64,000 nucleotides of DNA from Bathymodiolus brooksi. Lineage: Eukaryota; Mollusca; Bivalvia; Mytilida; Modiolidae. The stretch lies in NCBI GenBank assembly GCA_963680875.1, contig OY804582.1:56996646-57060645 (forward strand), given 5' to 3'. Position numbers and translations under genes: made by a program. The notes under the pieces were generated by a model. It was not told where the DNA came from, made no database searches, and saw nothing but the letters and a program-made list of their open reading frames with translations. Positions 21,655 through 34,700 of this stretch are shown here, one piece after another (the stretch's first letter is position 1; each line of letters starts with the position of its first letter).

Positions 21655-22763
21655 GATTCAATATTGGCAAGGTATTGTATTAGAAAGAATATGGATCTGG
21701 GATTTTCCTGTCGGAAGTTGTTTTTTCTTGACAGGGGAAGTAATGTGCTTTCGAGTTGATCCGGCCTGAAAACTATTCGGCCTTATGCAAATCCGGCCTT
21801 AAACAAATGCGGCCTTAGTTGATTCGGCCTTAGTTGATACGGCCTTGGTTAATTAATGCGGCCTCAGTTAAGAATGATGTGTATCTATGGATATATATGA
21901 TATATACAATAAAACGACACATTGTGATGATTTGAGTAAATAATTAAGTGATGGTCCTACAATGACATAGTCTGTGTTGCCACTGGAAACAACTGTCACA
22001 CTCTAAAGCATGCTGCTTTGGAGGGATGTTCTGCTCACACACAATACAAGGAAACGACATAGTTGATAGTTTTGAAAATAGTAGGACCATCACCAAAATA
22101 TGCATATATTAGTGCGGTTTCATCAAAAGAATTGGAGTACTTTTTGAGTAATTTATAGTATGGCTTCCTTTTACTTTTTGGTAACCCTTATAATCATACT
22201 GCCAGTGCAATTATACGACTATTAAACAAATGAAAATTAATTGCAAGAGAACATCTAAGGAATTTCGCTTGTTGACAGCTTGGTATATCAACCTGAATTG
22301 TTTTTCTAATCATCAACTTCAATGGAAATGATTTCCGTCATTATTACCAAAAATTACTAATTAAAAAATTGTTAAAATAATAACGATTTATTATGGCTTT
22401 TCATATTGAGTTACGAGTAAATCTTGTGAAAACACTACAAGTTCCAATATTTTATTCATCATATCCATGAATATTTAAATAATATTTTAAATTTAAATAG
22501 AACTTTTATTTTTTAATTATTCTTTTCCATTTGATATAAGGCCGGATTTGCCGTAGGCCGCATAAATATATGATAAGGCCGGAACATCAATTTGATATAA
22601 GGCCGGATTTGCGTAAGGCCGCATCAACTAAGGCTGAATCAACTACGGCCGAATCTGTCATAAGGCCGAAACAACTTGTAAGGAGTAATGTCAAGTGGAA
22701 AATAAATCATATGACTGAAAAAAGAAATCATATGATAAGATAACGGCCTACGAATGACACAGA
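21655..22763. promoter_or_regulatory. Divergent ATOX1/ASAH1 intergenic interval
   Basis: The ATOX1 start codon (minus) and ASAH1 start codon (plus) are 1109 bp apart, so both promoters should lie here. Next to ATOX1 the minus strand has an ETS-like ACTTCCGAC near 21710. About 927 bp of the interval is the CGGCC-repeat element. I see no TATA box that can be assigned with confidence. Confidence 0.55.
21752..22678. mobile_element. Element with inverted terminal arrays of a CGGCC motif
   Basis: Left end (21752-21870): seven copies of NCGGCCTTA at 15-19 bp spacing, often as CGGCCTTAGTTGAT. Right end (22530-22678): eight copies of the inverse TAAGGCCGNA. The outermost ends read AGTTGATCCGGCC and, inverted, AGTTGTTTCGGCC. 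An inner inverted pair GTGATGGTCCTAC / GTAGGACCATCAC lies at 21949 and 22080. There is no transposase frame, so it looks like a non-autonomous DNA element with subterminal repeats. Confidence 0.8.
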
Positions 22764-25700
22764 ATGAAGATTGTAATCCTATTTCTAACTTCATCATTAT
22801 TGTTGGTGCGGGCACAGGTTCCGCCGGTAAGAGTGCATATCAAAGAATATGATGCAGTTTAAAAGATGCGCATGAGGGGGGGAAAAAAAAGGGGGGGGGG
22901 GTAATGACAAACGGGATACTGCCTTACTGGTACAATGCTAGTACTTATTTTGATACATTATTGTTTAGCAAGAATCTTCCACTATCTGTGGCTCTGGAAG
23001 ATAATGGGAAATACTGGTATACCATAAGCTATTAGGGCTGTTTAAAAAAAAATGGCTCCAACATGTGAAAAAAATGTCCAAATTAAACTCACTCCTAAAA
23101 ACTTTCTGCTGATAATTTTCAATGTTGTATACATTGAAGTAAATGAAACAAGAAAAAAACTATGAACAAATAAGCAATAAATTTTTAAGAACCTTTTATT
23201 GAACACAAATTGGCATGAAAAACATGTAAAACACATACTTATTCTATATCAGATTATCAGTTAAACAATCTTTAGTCTCAATTATTTTGTATAATGGTTT
23301 CTCAAACAATGCAACTGATATAAATGACTTTTTGTGCAAAATATTGTTATTGGTAGTTGTAGTTTTTCTTAAAAGCTATTTTTTATGAAAAATTCTCAAT
23401 ATTTTGTCCAATCTACCTGATAAAGTTTTAATTATCAAAATGATAACGGATATTTTTACTTAAGACAGCAAAATTTTCAAACTTTAAAGATAAGTAGCCA
23501 TTTGTAAAAAAAATCACATTGATTCTTTGAACGATCGCAAAATAATTGGTTGTAGAAAAAACATTTTGTCTATTTTTGTTGCATTCCTGACATTTTATAA
23601 TAAAGAAAAAAGAAGAAAATATCACATTTTAAAATGCCAACATTGAACAGTGATGTTACTGTTAACTCATACAATAATTTTTACCTGTTTCAATGAAATA
23701 TTTGTATAGAAATGACAGTATTTGGAAATTTGTAACAATTTTTTGCCATACCACTTCTTTAGTGTAAACATATTTTATTAATCGATACATATGAATATAG
23801 TACAACAATTTAAATACAACAATAGTAATGACTATGAATCAATTAAGAGGATCCGAAAACAAGTTATTAAACTTATATAAATCCGTATACCACTTCTTTA
23901 ATACCCAGTTTTAGCAGCAATATTTTTAATTACATTTGAAAATTTGTATTATACCACTCTAATATATTTATAAGATAAATCATAAAGAAATAATTAGAAT
24001 ATTTTTATAGGCTAGAAAAGGCAATTTATTATAAATTATCATTATTTTATCAATGGTACTATTTTATCAGGATATGTTGCACTCCTGACATTATATTGCC
24101 ATCAAGAAAAAGAAGAGTTATTAACTTAAAAACAATTCACAGGAAAAAAAATCAGTTGGTGTTCTTTCAAGCATTAGTTTTACCAAGTTTTAATGATAAC
24201 ATTTTTCTAGTTATTTGTAAATTGTTTACAGCCATACTTCTCGAAAATTGCAACTTATTTTTTAAATATACAAAATAAAAACATTTAAAACATGTATTAA
24301 TCTAAATTAATATTGAAAATAGATGTTTAATGTACAATTACAAGTATTTTTTGGATACTTAGAAAATTGATTATAGCAAATTTCAATGATTTTTAAATAT
24401 TTATGTCAGGAGTGCAACATTTACATGGTCAACCATAAATTATCTATAAGAAAATAGATAAATGCATTTATCATAAACTTTTTCAAGTCAATTAATCTCC
24501 AATAGCTAATGAACCTAGAAAACATGTTCCCTTGTCAGAGAATGTCTCTAGTATTAATACCTAATAGATATTAAAGCATGAGACCATTTAAAATGAACAA
24601 AAATGCTTTATTACATAAAATTAAAAGCACATAAAATGCTATTGGCACTTAATTTTTTCAAACATTATTCTAAACTTGACAGAATCTCATTTTATTTAAA
24701 TCATCCATATAAAAAGCTATAATTTAGACTGTGTAGAAGATCACTTAAAACTAGTTGCACTCCTGACATGAATCAAATGCTTCTGTGAGAGATATTTTAT
24801 GTATCTCAAACAGGTAAATGGATTTTATCTGTTCTCTTAGTCAGTCTCTGTTGAAATAGAAAGACAAATGTGATTTTAGTTACATTTAAAAGAAAATATA
24901 TCTAAGAAAATATCGAATGTTGCACTCCTAACATTTGAGGGTGCTGCCTTTAATGTGACATTCTTGGCCTTACTACTGATTTTAGTGTATCCTTTAACTA
25001 TGGTTTTGAAGCAGTAATGATGTATTACTATTAAGATTCATTTATACCCCATATCTTTGAAAACTAAAAGACAACATTTCTACAATGTAATTTAGGAAAA
25101 CTTGCATAATTGTTTGTTGCACTACTGACTAGGTACATCTTTTTTACAAAGCCATATTTTTATGCAATAATAAATGTGAAGCATGATCTATTGCTATCTT
25201 AAAGTATGTCAACATATCAAAGTTTGTGATGAAATAGATTTTGATAGCATATTGTTTGATTTAGCACTGTGGTAGGTTGTTGAAAATGAAGGATTTTTTA
25301 AAGTGTCGCACTCCTGACAATTTTGACATGTTTTTTGGACATATTTTTTTTGTTATTCTAGATATCTTAAAGATTTTTTGCAGTAACAAACATCAAATCA
25401 TTACAGATCTTTTGAACTATTTAGATCCAATAAAATCATAAAAATGAGTAAATTAGACAGCTATAGCAGTAGGAGCTATTTATTTTGAAACGGCCCATAA
25501 CTGATATTCCAGTACCCAGTACCCCCCCCCCCCCCCAAAAAAAAATATCACGATTTCAGAAATACTATTGTCTACCAGTATCATAATCTCAGTGAATTAC
25601 CAGTATTGACAAGGGGAAAAAACAATCCAATAGTTATGCTAAAAGAAAATGATTGATAAAGTCCGGGTCTTATATAGAACAAGGTGCTGAAGAGATTCAA

Positions 25701-28700
25701 ATCTCAGTATTTCACTGGATATCTAAAGCTATGTTTCTGGATTTTGTTTGCTGGACTGTAAAAGGTTTAGAACAACAGAACTAGAAATAATCATCTTATT
25801 TATAATATTTGAAAGTTGTAGAGTAGGTTAGGTAATGATATTTACACAACCTTCGGCAATTTTTCAGCTATATGATAATAATCATTGTGAAGAGAAAACC
25901 ATGCTCCAAGCTCCAAGCACTTTAAAGACCTCTTGTTCAGCTTAGTGTGTTTAGCTGAGGTATGTATAGGGGTTTGGAGCATTTCGTGTGATGATTGTTA
26001 CCAATTGGCTACATGTAATTGGTCTATGGGAACCATCATCAGTACCCTGTAAATGTAAAGGAGACTGTTCACATGAAGTTGTCATATAAAGTACAGTCAT
26101 GTAACATTACATTCATGTCGGCATTCATATTTATCTACAAACAAAATAAACGAAAAAAAACAAAAACAAAGATGTAGTCGTAGCCGTGATCATATGGTAG
26201 TTGGATTTACAACTACCTATGCAATCAGTGCCTATCAGCACTGATGTTGTGGGTTCAAATCTCGATCAGGACGAGGGGTACAACATTATGTGATAAAGTT
26301 TGCCAGTGACTTGCCACAGGTTGGTGGTTTTCTCCGGGTTCTCCGGTTTCCTCCACCAATAAAACTGACCGCCACGATATAACTGAAATATTGTTGAAAT
26401 TGGCGTTAAACACCATCAAGCAAACAAACAATGCAAAAATGTATATACATTTGTACATATATTGTAATAAGATACATCAATCAAGACAATTAGTGAAAAA
26501 ATGATATTGTAAATATATACTATCATTGAATTGTGTTTGGGGAATGGATTTCTCGGAGCAATATTGCCTCGAAGGCGAATCCTAACATACGATGAGAAGT
26601 CCATTTCAAGTATAACATATCAACGATGGTATGTTTATCAAGGATTTGTCATGGCAACATTAATATAAAGTCACATTAGAAAACAACAATTATATATTTA
26701 TATCACACTTGTTACCGGGGCCGTCATGGTCATGATTGTATGGTACACCATACATGTAGTTGAATTTACAACTACCTACATGTATACAATCAGTGCCTAT
26801 CACCACTGATGTTGTGAGTTCGAATATCGATCAGGGCGAAGTGTGCAACATTATGTGATAAAGATTGTCAGTGACTTTCGACAGGTCGGTGGTTTTCTCC
26901 GGGTCCTCCGGTTTCCTCCACCAATAAAACTGAACGCCACAATATACATGTAGCTGAAATATTGCTGAAAGTGGCGTTAAACACCATCAAACAAACAAAC
27001 AAACAAACAAAGAAACATCACTCATAGGATATTATTTTGAATTCTATTACACTGCATGTTTTTTTTTCTTTTTTTTCTCAGTTTAATGAAACCTGTGTTA
27101 CGGATACATACCCTCCTACAGATAAAAGGTAAGACTTTAACCTTGAACTTTGATTTTCTGTTAATGGAGGTGAGAAAATGTTAGTGGAAGTAATATTCAA
27201 CATCTGTATGGACAGCGGTAAGAAGATTTAGTAGTAGAAGTAATATTCTAAACACTACAAAAAGCCGTTGGTGTACAATAATAAGATTGATTTGATTTTT
27301 GGTGTTTTAATGCCACTCAACAATATTTCAGTTGTATCATGGCGACCAGTTTTACTGATGGAGGAAGTCGGAGTACCTGGAGAGAACCACCGACCATGGG
27401 CAAGCAACTGGTAAACTTTATCACTTGCGGCTGCGAGTCGAGTGCACCCTTTTTTGTAATTTACAAAGCCGGGCGCGAACCCACGGCGTATTGGTGATAG
27501 GCTTGTATGAGTTGTTAGATCCAACGACCTAACTCATTGAGCCACCCGGGCCCCCAACAATAATAAGATTTACAACTACTTATAAATGCAATCAGTGCCT
27601 ATCACCACTAAAGTTGTGAATTTGAATCCGGCTCATTTCCAGGTGTAAATTTTGTTAGCCACTAGTTACAGGTCAGTGGTTTTCTCCTGCTACTCCGGTT
27701 TCCTCAACCAATAAAACTGTTCACCACGATATAACTGAAATAATGTTGAAAGTGGCATTAAACACCATTACCCTAACCCTGAATAATTGTAGACATTATA
27801 CAGTTGCACAGAAAGCTGTCAGATGATGTTTGTACAATTATGATAGAAGTAATATTAGACACATGTACACCAGTCTGCATATGCACATGTATATTTGAAC
27901 CTCATCATCTTGAACTCCCACACCTGTAATTAATGTACATGTAGTGTTGTCTACCACTCTCACACCTGGATCTGTTATACTTTACCAATATTTATTATTT
28001 ATGATTTTAGTATAAATATATTTTTATCTATTGATGGCTAAATGATGGGACAAATTGAAAGATCGTTTTCTTATTGCAGTCTTCTGGCACCCACTTACAT
28101 AGTTAACCTTGACCTTCCACCTGAAAAAAGATGGCAGCAGGTAGCAGCAAGCAAATCAAAACAGGTAAACAATACACATTTATTAATTAATGGCACCACG
28201 ACACAGGAGGAATTTTCTCATGATAAAGATGATTACTGGTACAGTGTTAGGGCCAATGGTATTTATTGCCACTCTCAGCTATCTTGTTACTACAAGACTT
28301 TTTGGGGGTGGAAAACCCCAACGGATATACAGAGTTAACCTTCGAAACCCTTGGCCTTGAGTAAGCCTTTAGAACCCTTAGAGCTTGAGGTTTGAATACA
28401 TGTCAGTGGTGTAAGACTCAGCAGCCTTAACCACCCAAGCCAGACAGGAACCCTTTTTCTTGTTGATTAAGAGAGATTTTGTTCATGTATGTGATTTAAA
28501 TTGTTCCATACATAAACTTTCAACATTATTTCAGTTATATTGAGGCATTGTTAGTGTGGTGGAGGAAACCAGAGTACAAGAAAAAACAACAAACAAAAGA
28601 TGAAAAAAAAAAAAGTCACTGACAAACTTCATCATGTAAAACCACATACAAATATAGATTATACCTCGCCATGTGCAGAAATATAACTCAAGACTTTATA

Positions 28701-31700
28701 TTCAAGAAATAACTGTAATTAACATATTTGAAGATTTTTCTTGACATGTTTAGCAAGGGGATACTCTGCACATGTGAATGGGGCTTCAGCAATTTATCAT
28801 TTGACGAAAGTTTTATACATATTCCACTATTTGCTTAAGTCATTTAGGTATATATTTTTTCAATTTTAATTTCAGATTAAGTTGTTGTTAAATAAATTTA
28901 TAGAATTTGCAGAGAATTTTGGAAATGGTACTGTTGATAAAATCATCAAGTACATGAACGAAAGAGGGGTAAGAATTATTACTTACAGTATACTTGTCAC
29001 AAAATAATAATTCTTTGATTTCAGCAGTGCCGTCTTAACGCATGTCCATGGTGGGCAGTTGACCGGGCATCCACGAGCATAGGGCCCCATGGTAATCTAT
29101 ATATATTGTTTACAGCATGTTTTTTTAATGTTTAAACACTGATTTTGTTGGAAGTACCAATACAATAAATATATGCTTAATTTTATCAACATTTACAGTT
29201 TTATTCCTGTGAGTGATTGTGTAGGTATGGGTCCCAGTATACTGCTTTGTCCAGGGGCCTATAATGCTGTTAAGATGGCCCTGAGTTTCAGTAATTTTAA
29301 ATTCTCTATTCCAACAAATGTTGGAGAAGAAAATTCTAAGTTAAAAAAAACGTGTGTCTAATCCTTCTGTCATTATTTAAACAATATAATATGTTTGAAT
29401 TAACATATTTAAATATATCGAAAACATTTCAATTTCATTTTGAAAAAGTTTATTGTGTTCACCGATCAACAATTAAATATATTATTTTTTTAAGAGGTTT
29501 ATAACAAATAATGTGAGACGAGTTTTTTGTGTTATTTTTTTTCAGGATGATATGGACAAGAGTCTACCACAGCCATTTGCTGATGAGATGAGAGGGATAT
29601 CCACTGCCTCAGGACTAGGTTTAGGTTAATATCATCTGTTATTATAGGAAAAATGTAAAAAAAAAATTACCGACTGACTGGCTTAGTTTGTTATAACATG
29701 CCATAATTATATAAACAAAGAAGGCTTAAGCACTGATGATCAAGAATTCCACCATAATCAACAAAATGAACAACTACCTCTAACTTTAAAATCTTGTATG
29801 CAAAAAGACCATAACATATGTCGATCGAAATCCAGGTCCTGGTTTACGACAGGCACGGAAATGTGGCTGGTTTTACCTGGTATTCAGATCCTAACTATTC
29901 CCTCTTTATTATTGGATCTCTCACTGTAATACAGATATTAACAAACAATTAAAAACGTGAACTGATGTTAGATTCAGGTTTTCATGGACATCTTATTATT
30001 TATTTTATTTGGTTTATGGTTTTGTTTATGGTGTTTAATGCCACTTTCAACAATATTTCAGTTTTATCGTGCCGCTCAGTTTTATTGGTGGAAGAAACTG
30101 GAGTACCCAGAGAAAACCACAGACCTGTCGCACGTCACTGACAATCTTTATCACTTATTTATTAGATATTTTAATATTGTTTGTTTATCTCTCAAGGTAT
30201 ATTTAAATCTTCGGGTGATGTGATGTCGCACAGCTGTACATGTTTGCATTACAATGATATGGTTTTTGAGTAATTCAAATGGTCTGTTTAGTATTATGTA
30301 TTATGAGCAGTTAATAGAAGAAATTAGTATAATTAATGAATGCTTACTATATTATACAGCAAATAACTATGTCACATAATTGAGGAAGCCAGTTAAGAGA
30401 GATACATTTGTTTAGTTTCAGGGGAAGTAATCATCTATAATTTGTTGTTTTTTTTAATTTCAGGGGAAGTAATCATCTATTAAATTTGTTTCTTAATTAC
30501 AGGGGAAGTAATCATCTACAATTTGTTTTATGAGATTTTCACAGTGTGCACATCAATTGTAGCTGAATCTAACACAGGTAGGGTGTGATATAATGCACTA
30601 AATAATCCAAATATTAACATAGAGGTTTATATCCAATGATTTTGATATCATATTAAGGAGCTTTTAACATTGTTTTCTTCTAAAACACTGAATTCACCTG
30701 TATTTGATTAAACATAACTTTTTGACAATGTTTTTAGTTTTCAAGTTTTCAAAACCCATTTAAAATATCACTCAAAATAAATTTCACAAACAATCCTTGT
30801 AAAATTATATTTTTCAAATGGCATACTGCTAAAAAAATTTTTTTAGGTTTTCTAAGAATATCATTGATCCGGCTTGAGGTTAATAGTAATTTATCATATT
30901 ATCATTGATAACCTTAATTACTTTTTATTATCCTTCAGGCTTCTTCTTCCCTATTCCTCGGTTTTGAAGATTTGAAGATTTTATTTTACCCTATTTTTCT
31001 TTATGTATTTTGTTATTATTATCATCTAGATATATCATATTATTAAGTTTATATGTATAGTTATTGGCATTATGTACAATCTTTTTTTTTTGTAAAAGAG
31101 AAAGGACTTCACTAATAATTTGTGTCCAATCCCATTTGCTACTTTTTATGCAAATAAAATATGTTTTGACTATTAAACTTTTTATAGAATTTATTTTTCA
31201 GGTAAACTTTACCATGCTAGAAACCTGGATTTTGGATTATTTCTTGGGTAATTATAGCATTTGCACAAACTCTAAATTAACAATTCTCTTTTGTTAATGC
31301 TTATGGCGAGGTGTATTCGATACAACATTATGTGATAAGTGACTTGCAGCAAGTCGAGGGTTCTCTCTGTGTACTCCGGTTTCCTCCACCAATAAAACTT
31401 ACTGCCACGATAAAACTGAAATAGTGTTAAAAATGCTGTTAAGCACCATAACCCTTACCCCCTGTCTATTGAGTACAAGTTTGACTGTATATAAAATTGA
31501 AGGATAGAGATTAAAGTTGTCTCACTCCAGTTTCAATTATACTTCAGTTACCAGTATATCTCTACAATAAGTTTCATTGTTGGAAGAAATTGGATCATTC
31601 GGAGAAACCCACCAACCTGCTGCAAGTGACCGAAATATTTTATCACATAGAGTTGACACCAGCACTATATATGTGTACAGTTTGTCAGTGACTTGCAACA

Positions 31701-34700
31701 GGTCGGTGGTTTTCTTCGGGTACTCCTGTTTTCCCCCGGTACTCTGGTTTCCTCCAGGTAGTGGTACTCCGGTTTCCTCCACCACTAAAACTGACTGCCA
31801 TGATTTTGTTGAAATATTGTTGAAAGTGATGTTAAACACCATATCCATAACCCTAACCCATATGTGTACAAATTGTACTCTGTCTGAAGTTATCATACAC
31901 ATTATAATTTTTACACAATATATAGGTGTGTATACAGGTCACAATTGGATAAATTCAAAACTTTTATAATTTCATCTCACTGTTATTGTCAAACCTTCAT
32001 ATACAAAATGTACCTTGATTGATATGTAATGCATTTATCTTTTCATGCTCAATTTTAAACAATCGAATAGAAATTCTTTTTCTTGACTTAGATTTAATAA
32101 TGTTACTCTCCCTTAAGCATATGTAACATTAGCTGATTTTGGCTATCCAATTTAGACCCTTTGGTTTTCTGGCTGCTAAAGACTTTTATGTCATTTGGCT
32201 TTCCAATCTTTTGACTGAGCGTAACAGATGAAGTTTATTCTAAAACGTGTCGTGTGCATTAAATTATATACCTACATTTTTATCTTCATTGTATTAAATG
32301 CCTATAGCATACAGCAGAATTTCATCTAATTTCAGAATCCTGAAGATTATGAATTTGCTGTCATTACTGCAAAAAGTCAAGTTCTTTTACAATATACTAA
32401 ATATTCTGATTTGATGTATTTATAGCTGGGATATAAAGAACAAGACTTGGGAGATCACTGAAGCATTACGACCGATGATCATCAATGTTGATTTCCAAAG
32501 TAAAGGGAAAACGGTGTTTAAATCAGTCCATTTTGCTGGTTACATTGGAGTTCTAACAGGGATAAAGCCAGTGAGTACATAAAAAACACTGTTGAAGGAA
32601 AACTTTATTCTGATTTTGTATTCGACTAAATATTTTATTTAAATAAATTCTGTATTTGTTTATTTCCGCTAATTTGCAGATTAAGGGAGACAATCATATT
32701 TTATCCCTCTTTTTAATATTTTCAAATGAGGGTTTAAATGGTAAACAATTTCTTCACTTATATATATTCCACTGACCTCTTCTACTCTTGTTCTTATCCT
32801 TGTAGTTTGTTTTAAATTTTCAAGCCATTTCATTGGTTCATATATATTTTAGGCATCATTTTGGTGGTCCTGACTAAGGGGCATCCGTTCCCAGAAGCCT
32901 AACATCTTTTGTTTGTTATAACTGTCCTGGGGGTTCAAACCATATCATTGGTTAATATATGTTATGCATCACCTGTGTATTTATTAGAATCATTCTGGTT
33001 GGCTTGAGCTTTTCTGACTAGGGAGGGGATGCCCCCGGGTGTGGCCAAGTGGTGAAAGTCGTTGACCACATGACTAACACCACTGATGTCAGATAAACAT
33101 TACAAGTGTTAAGATTTCCAGATACAAACCTATGACTGATGGTTTCACCGGGCAGTTAATTGTAATTGTCTGAGCTTTTCTCCCCCATTAAGTTACCCTT
33201 TCAAGTGAGACTCTAAAGCCCAATTATTTTCTTTTATATGTTATTGTTTATTTAATGAATATTTCTTTTTATTTCAGGGTGTGTTTACTCTATCAATGAA
33301 TGAGAGGTTTGATATAAATGGAGGCTACATAGGTAAGATATATAGAAGATTATAAAACTTTAATTAGGCACTCAAACCATTCTTGACATATACCTTTGGC
33401 TTTGTAAAATGTCTGATTACGGTCAAACTTATGTTTTTCTGATGGTATGGTATGTAGAAAGTAGAATTTCTGTAGAATTATTACCTTCTGAATCTGATTA
33501 ACGTTCTCCTGAAGTGATCTTTTAAATGCTTTAATATCATAAAAAGAATTAATTTCTATAAATGCGTATGAGTTATAAATGTGAGAAAACCCATTAGAAT
33601 TATCAAGTTTATCTGGCTCTATTTAAGCAATCAAATTGTATAGACTGGAGAATTTTTTTGTTTTATTCCAAAATATTGCTTTTCTGGTACCAGATTGATA
33701 TGAAGGGACTGTAGGAAACAGTAACCGTGTAAACATGGACGTGATAGAGTACACCATTGAAAACGATTAGAATGATGCTTATTTCTGCTCTTTTCAGACA
33801 ATTAGGCAGTTATTTTAGGCTTTTTGACATTGCAGAATAAACACAATCTACAAACATTGTCGGTAAATATAAAATTTATTTGTACTCTCTGCGAAACATG
33901 CCTGAAAAGCTTACCTAAGACCTGCTTTTCTACCTGTTTTTAAAGCTCATACAAGTACATTTTATATTTTCAGACAAATGTACATATATATATAGACAAT
34001 ATACGTTCATTGTTAGAAAATATATTATTTATTTGTATGAGCTTTAGAAACATATAGAAAAACGAACCTTTGGTGAACTTTTCTGTCCTGTTTTGTAGCA
34101 AATGCAAACATATTTTATATTTTCCTACAATGTACATATATTATATTTATCCTGCAATGTCAAAAAACCCCAAAACAGCTGCCAAATCAGAGCAGAAATA
34201 AGTGTTGTTTTAATAGTTTTTAATGGTGTCCTCTGTGTACTGTCCACACTTATACTGTTATCACTTCTTACTGTCACTCTACATTCATCAGGTCCCAGAA
34301 AAACTACATTTTGGTACTGGTTTATACAGAACCAGTGCAGGATAAATATATCTATGATTGTTTTTGTTTTTATATTTTAGGAATAATTGAATGGATTCTA
34401 GGAATAAGGACAGGACAGTGGATGGGATTTTTAACCAGGGATACACTCCAATATGCTAATAGTTACGAAGACGCAAAAAAGAATTTAACTATGACTAAAA
34501 TGTTAGCTCCTGCTTATTTTATTGTTGGTGGCAATACAACAGGACAGGTATTGTTACTAAATATAGCATTAAAACACTATTATAATGTGACTTTTATGTA
34601 ATACAATGTTTTCACTGACTACTGTTTACCATGTATGTGAGTGTGAATCCCACTCGTGGCGAGATGTACTCGACATCTCATTATGTGATAAAGTTTGTCA

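Noticed and set aside
31537..31969. Two ~125-aa genes on opposite strands
   Set aside because: They are translations of two inverted SINE-A fragments inside ASAH1 intron 7.
33030..33130. tRNA-like sequence (GTGTGGCCAAGTGGTGAAAG)
   Set aside because: Box A fits, but no box B follows at the right distance; too weak to call.
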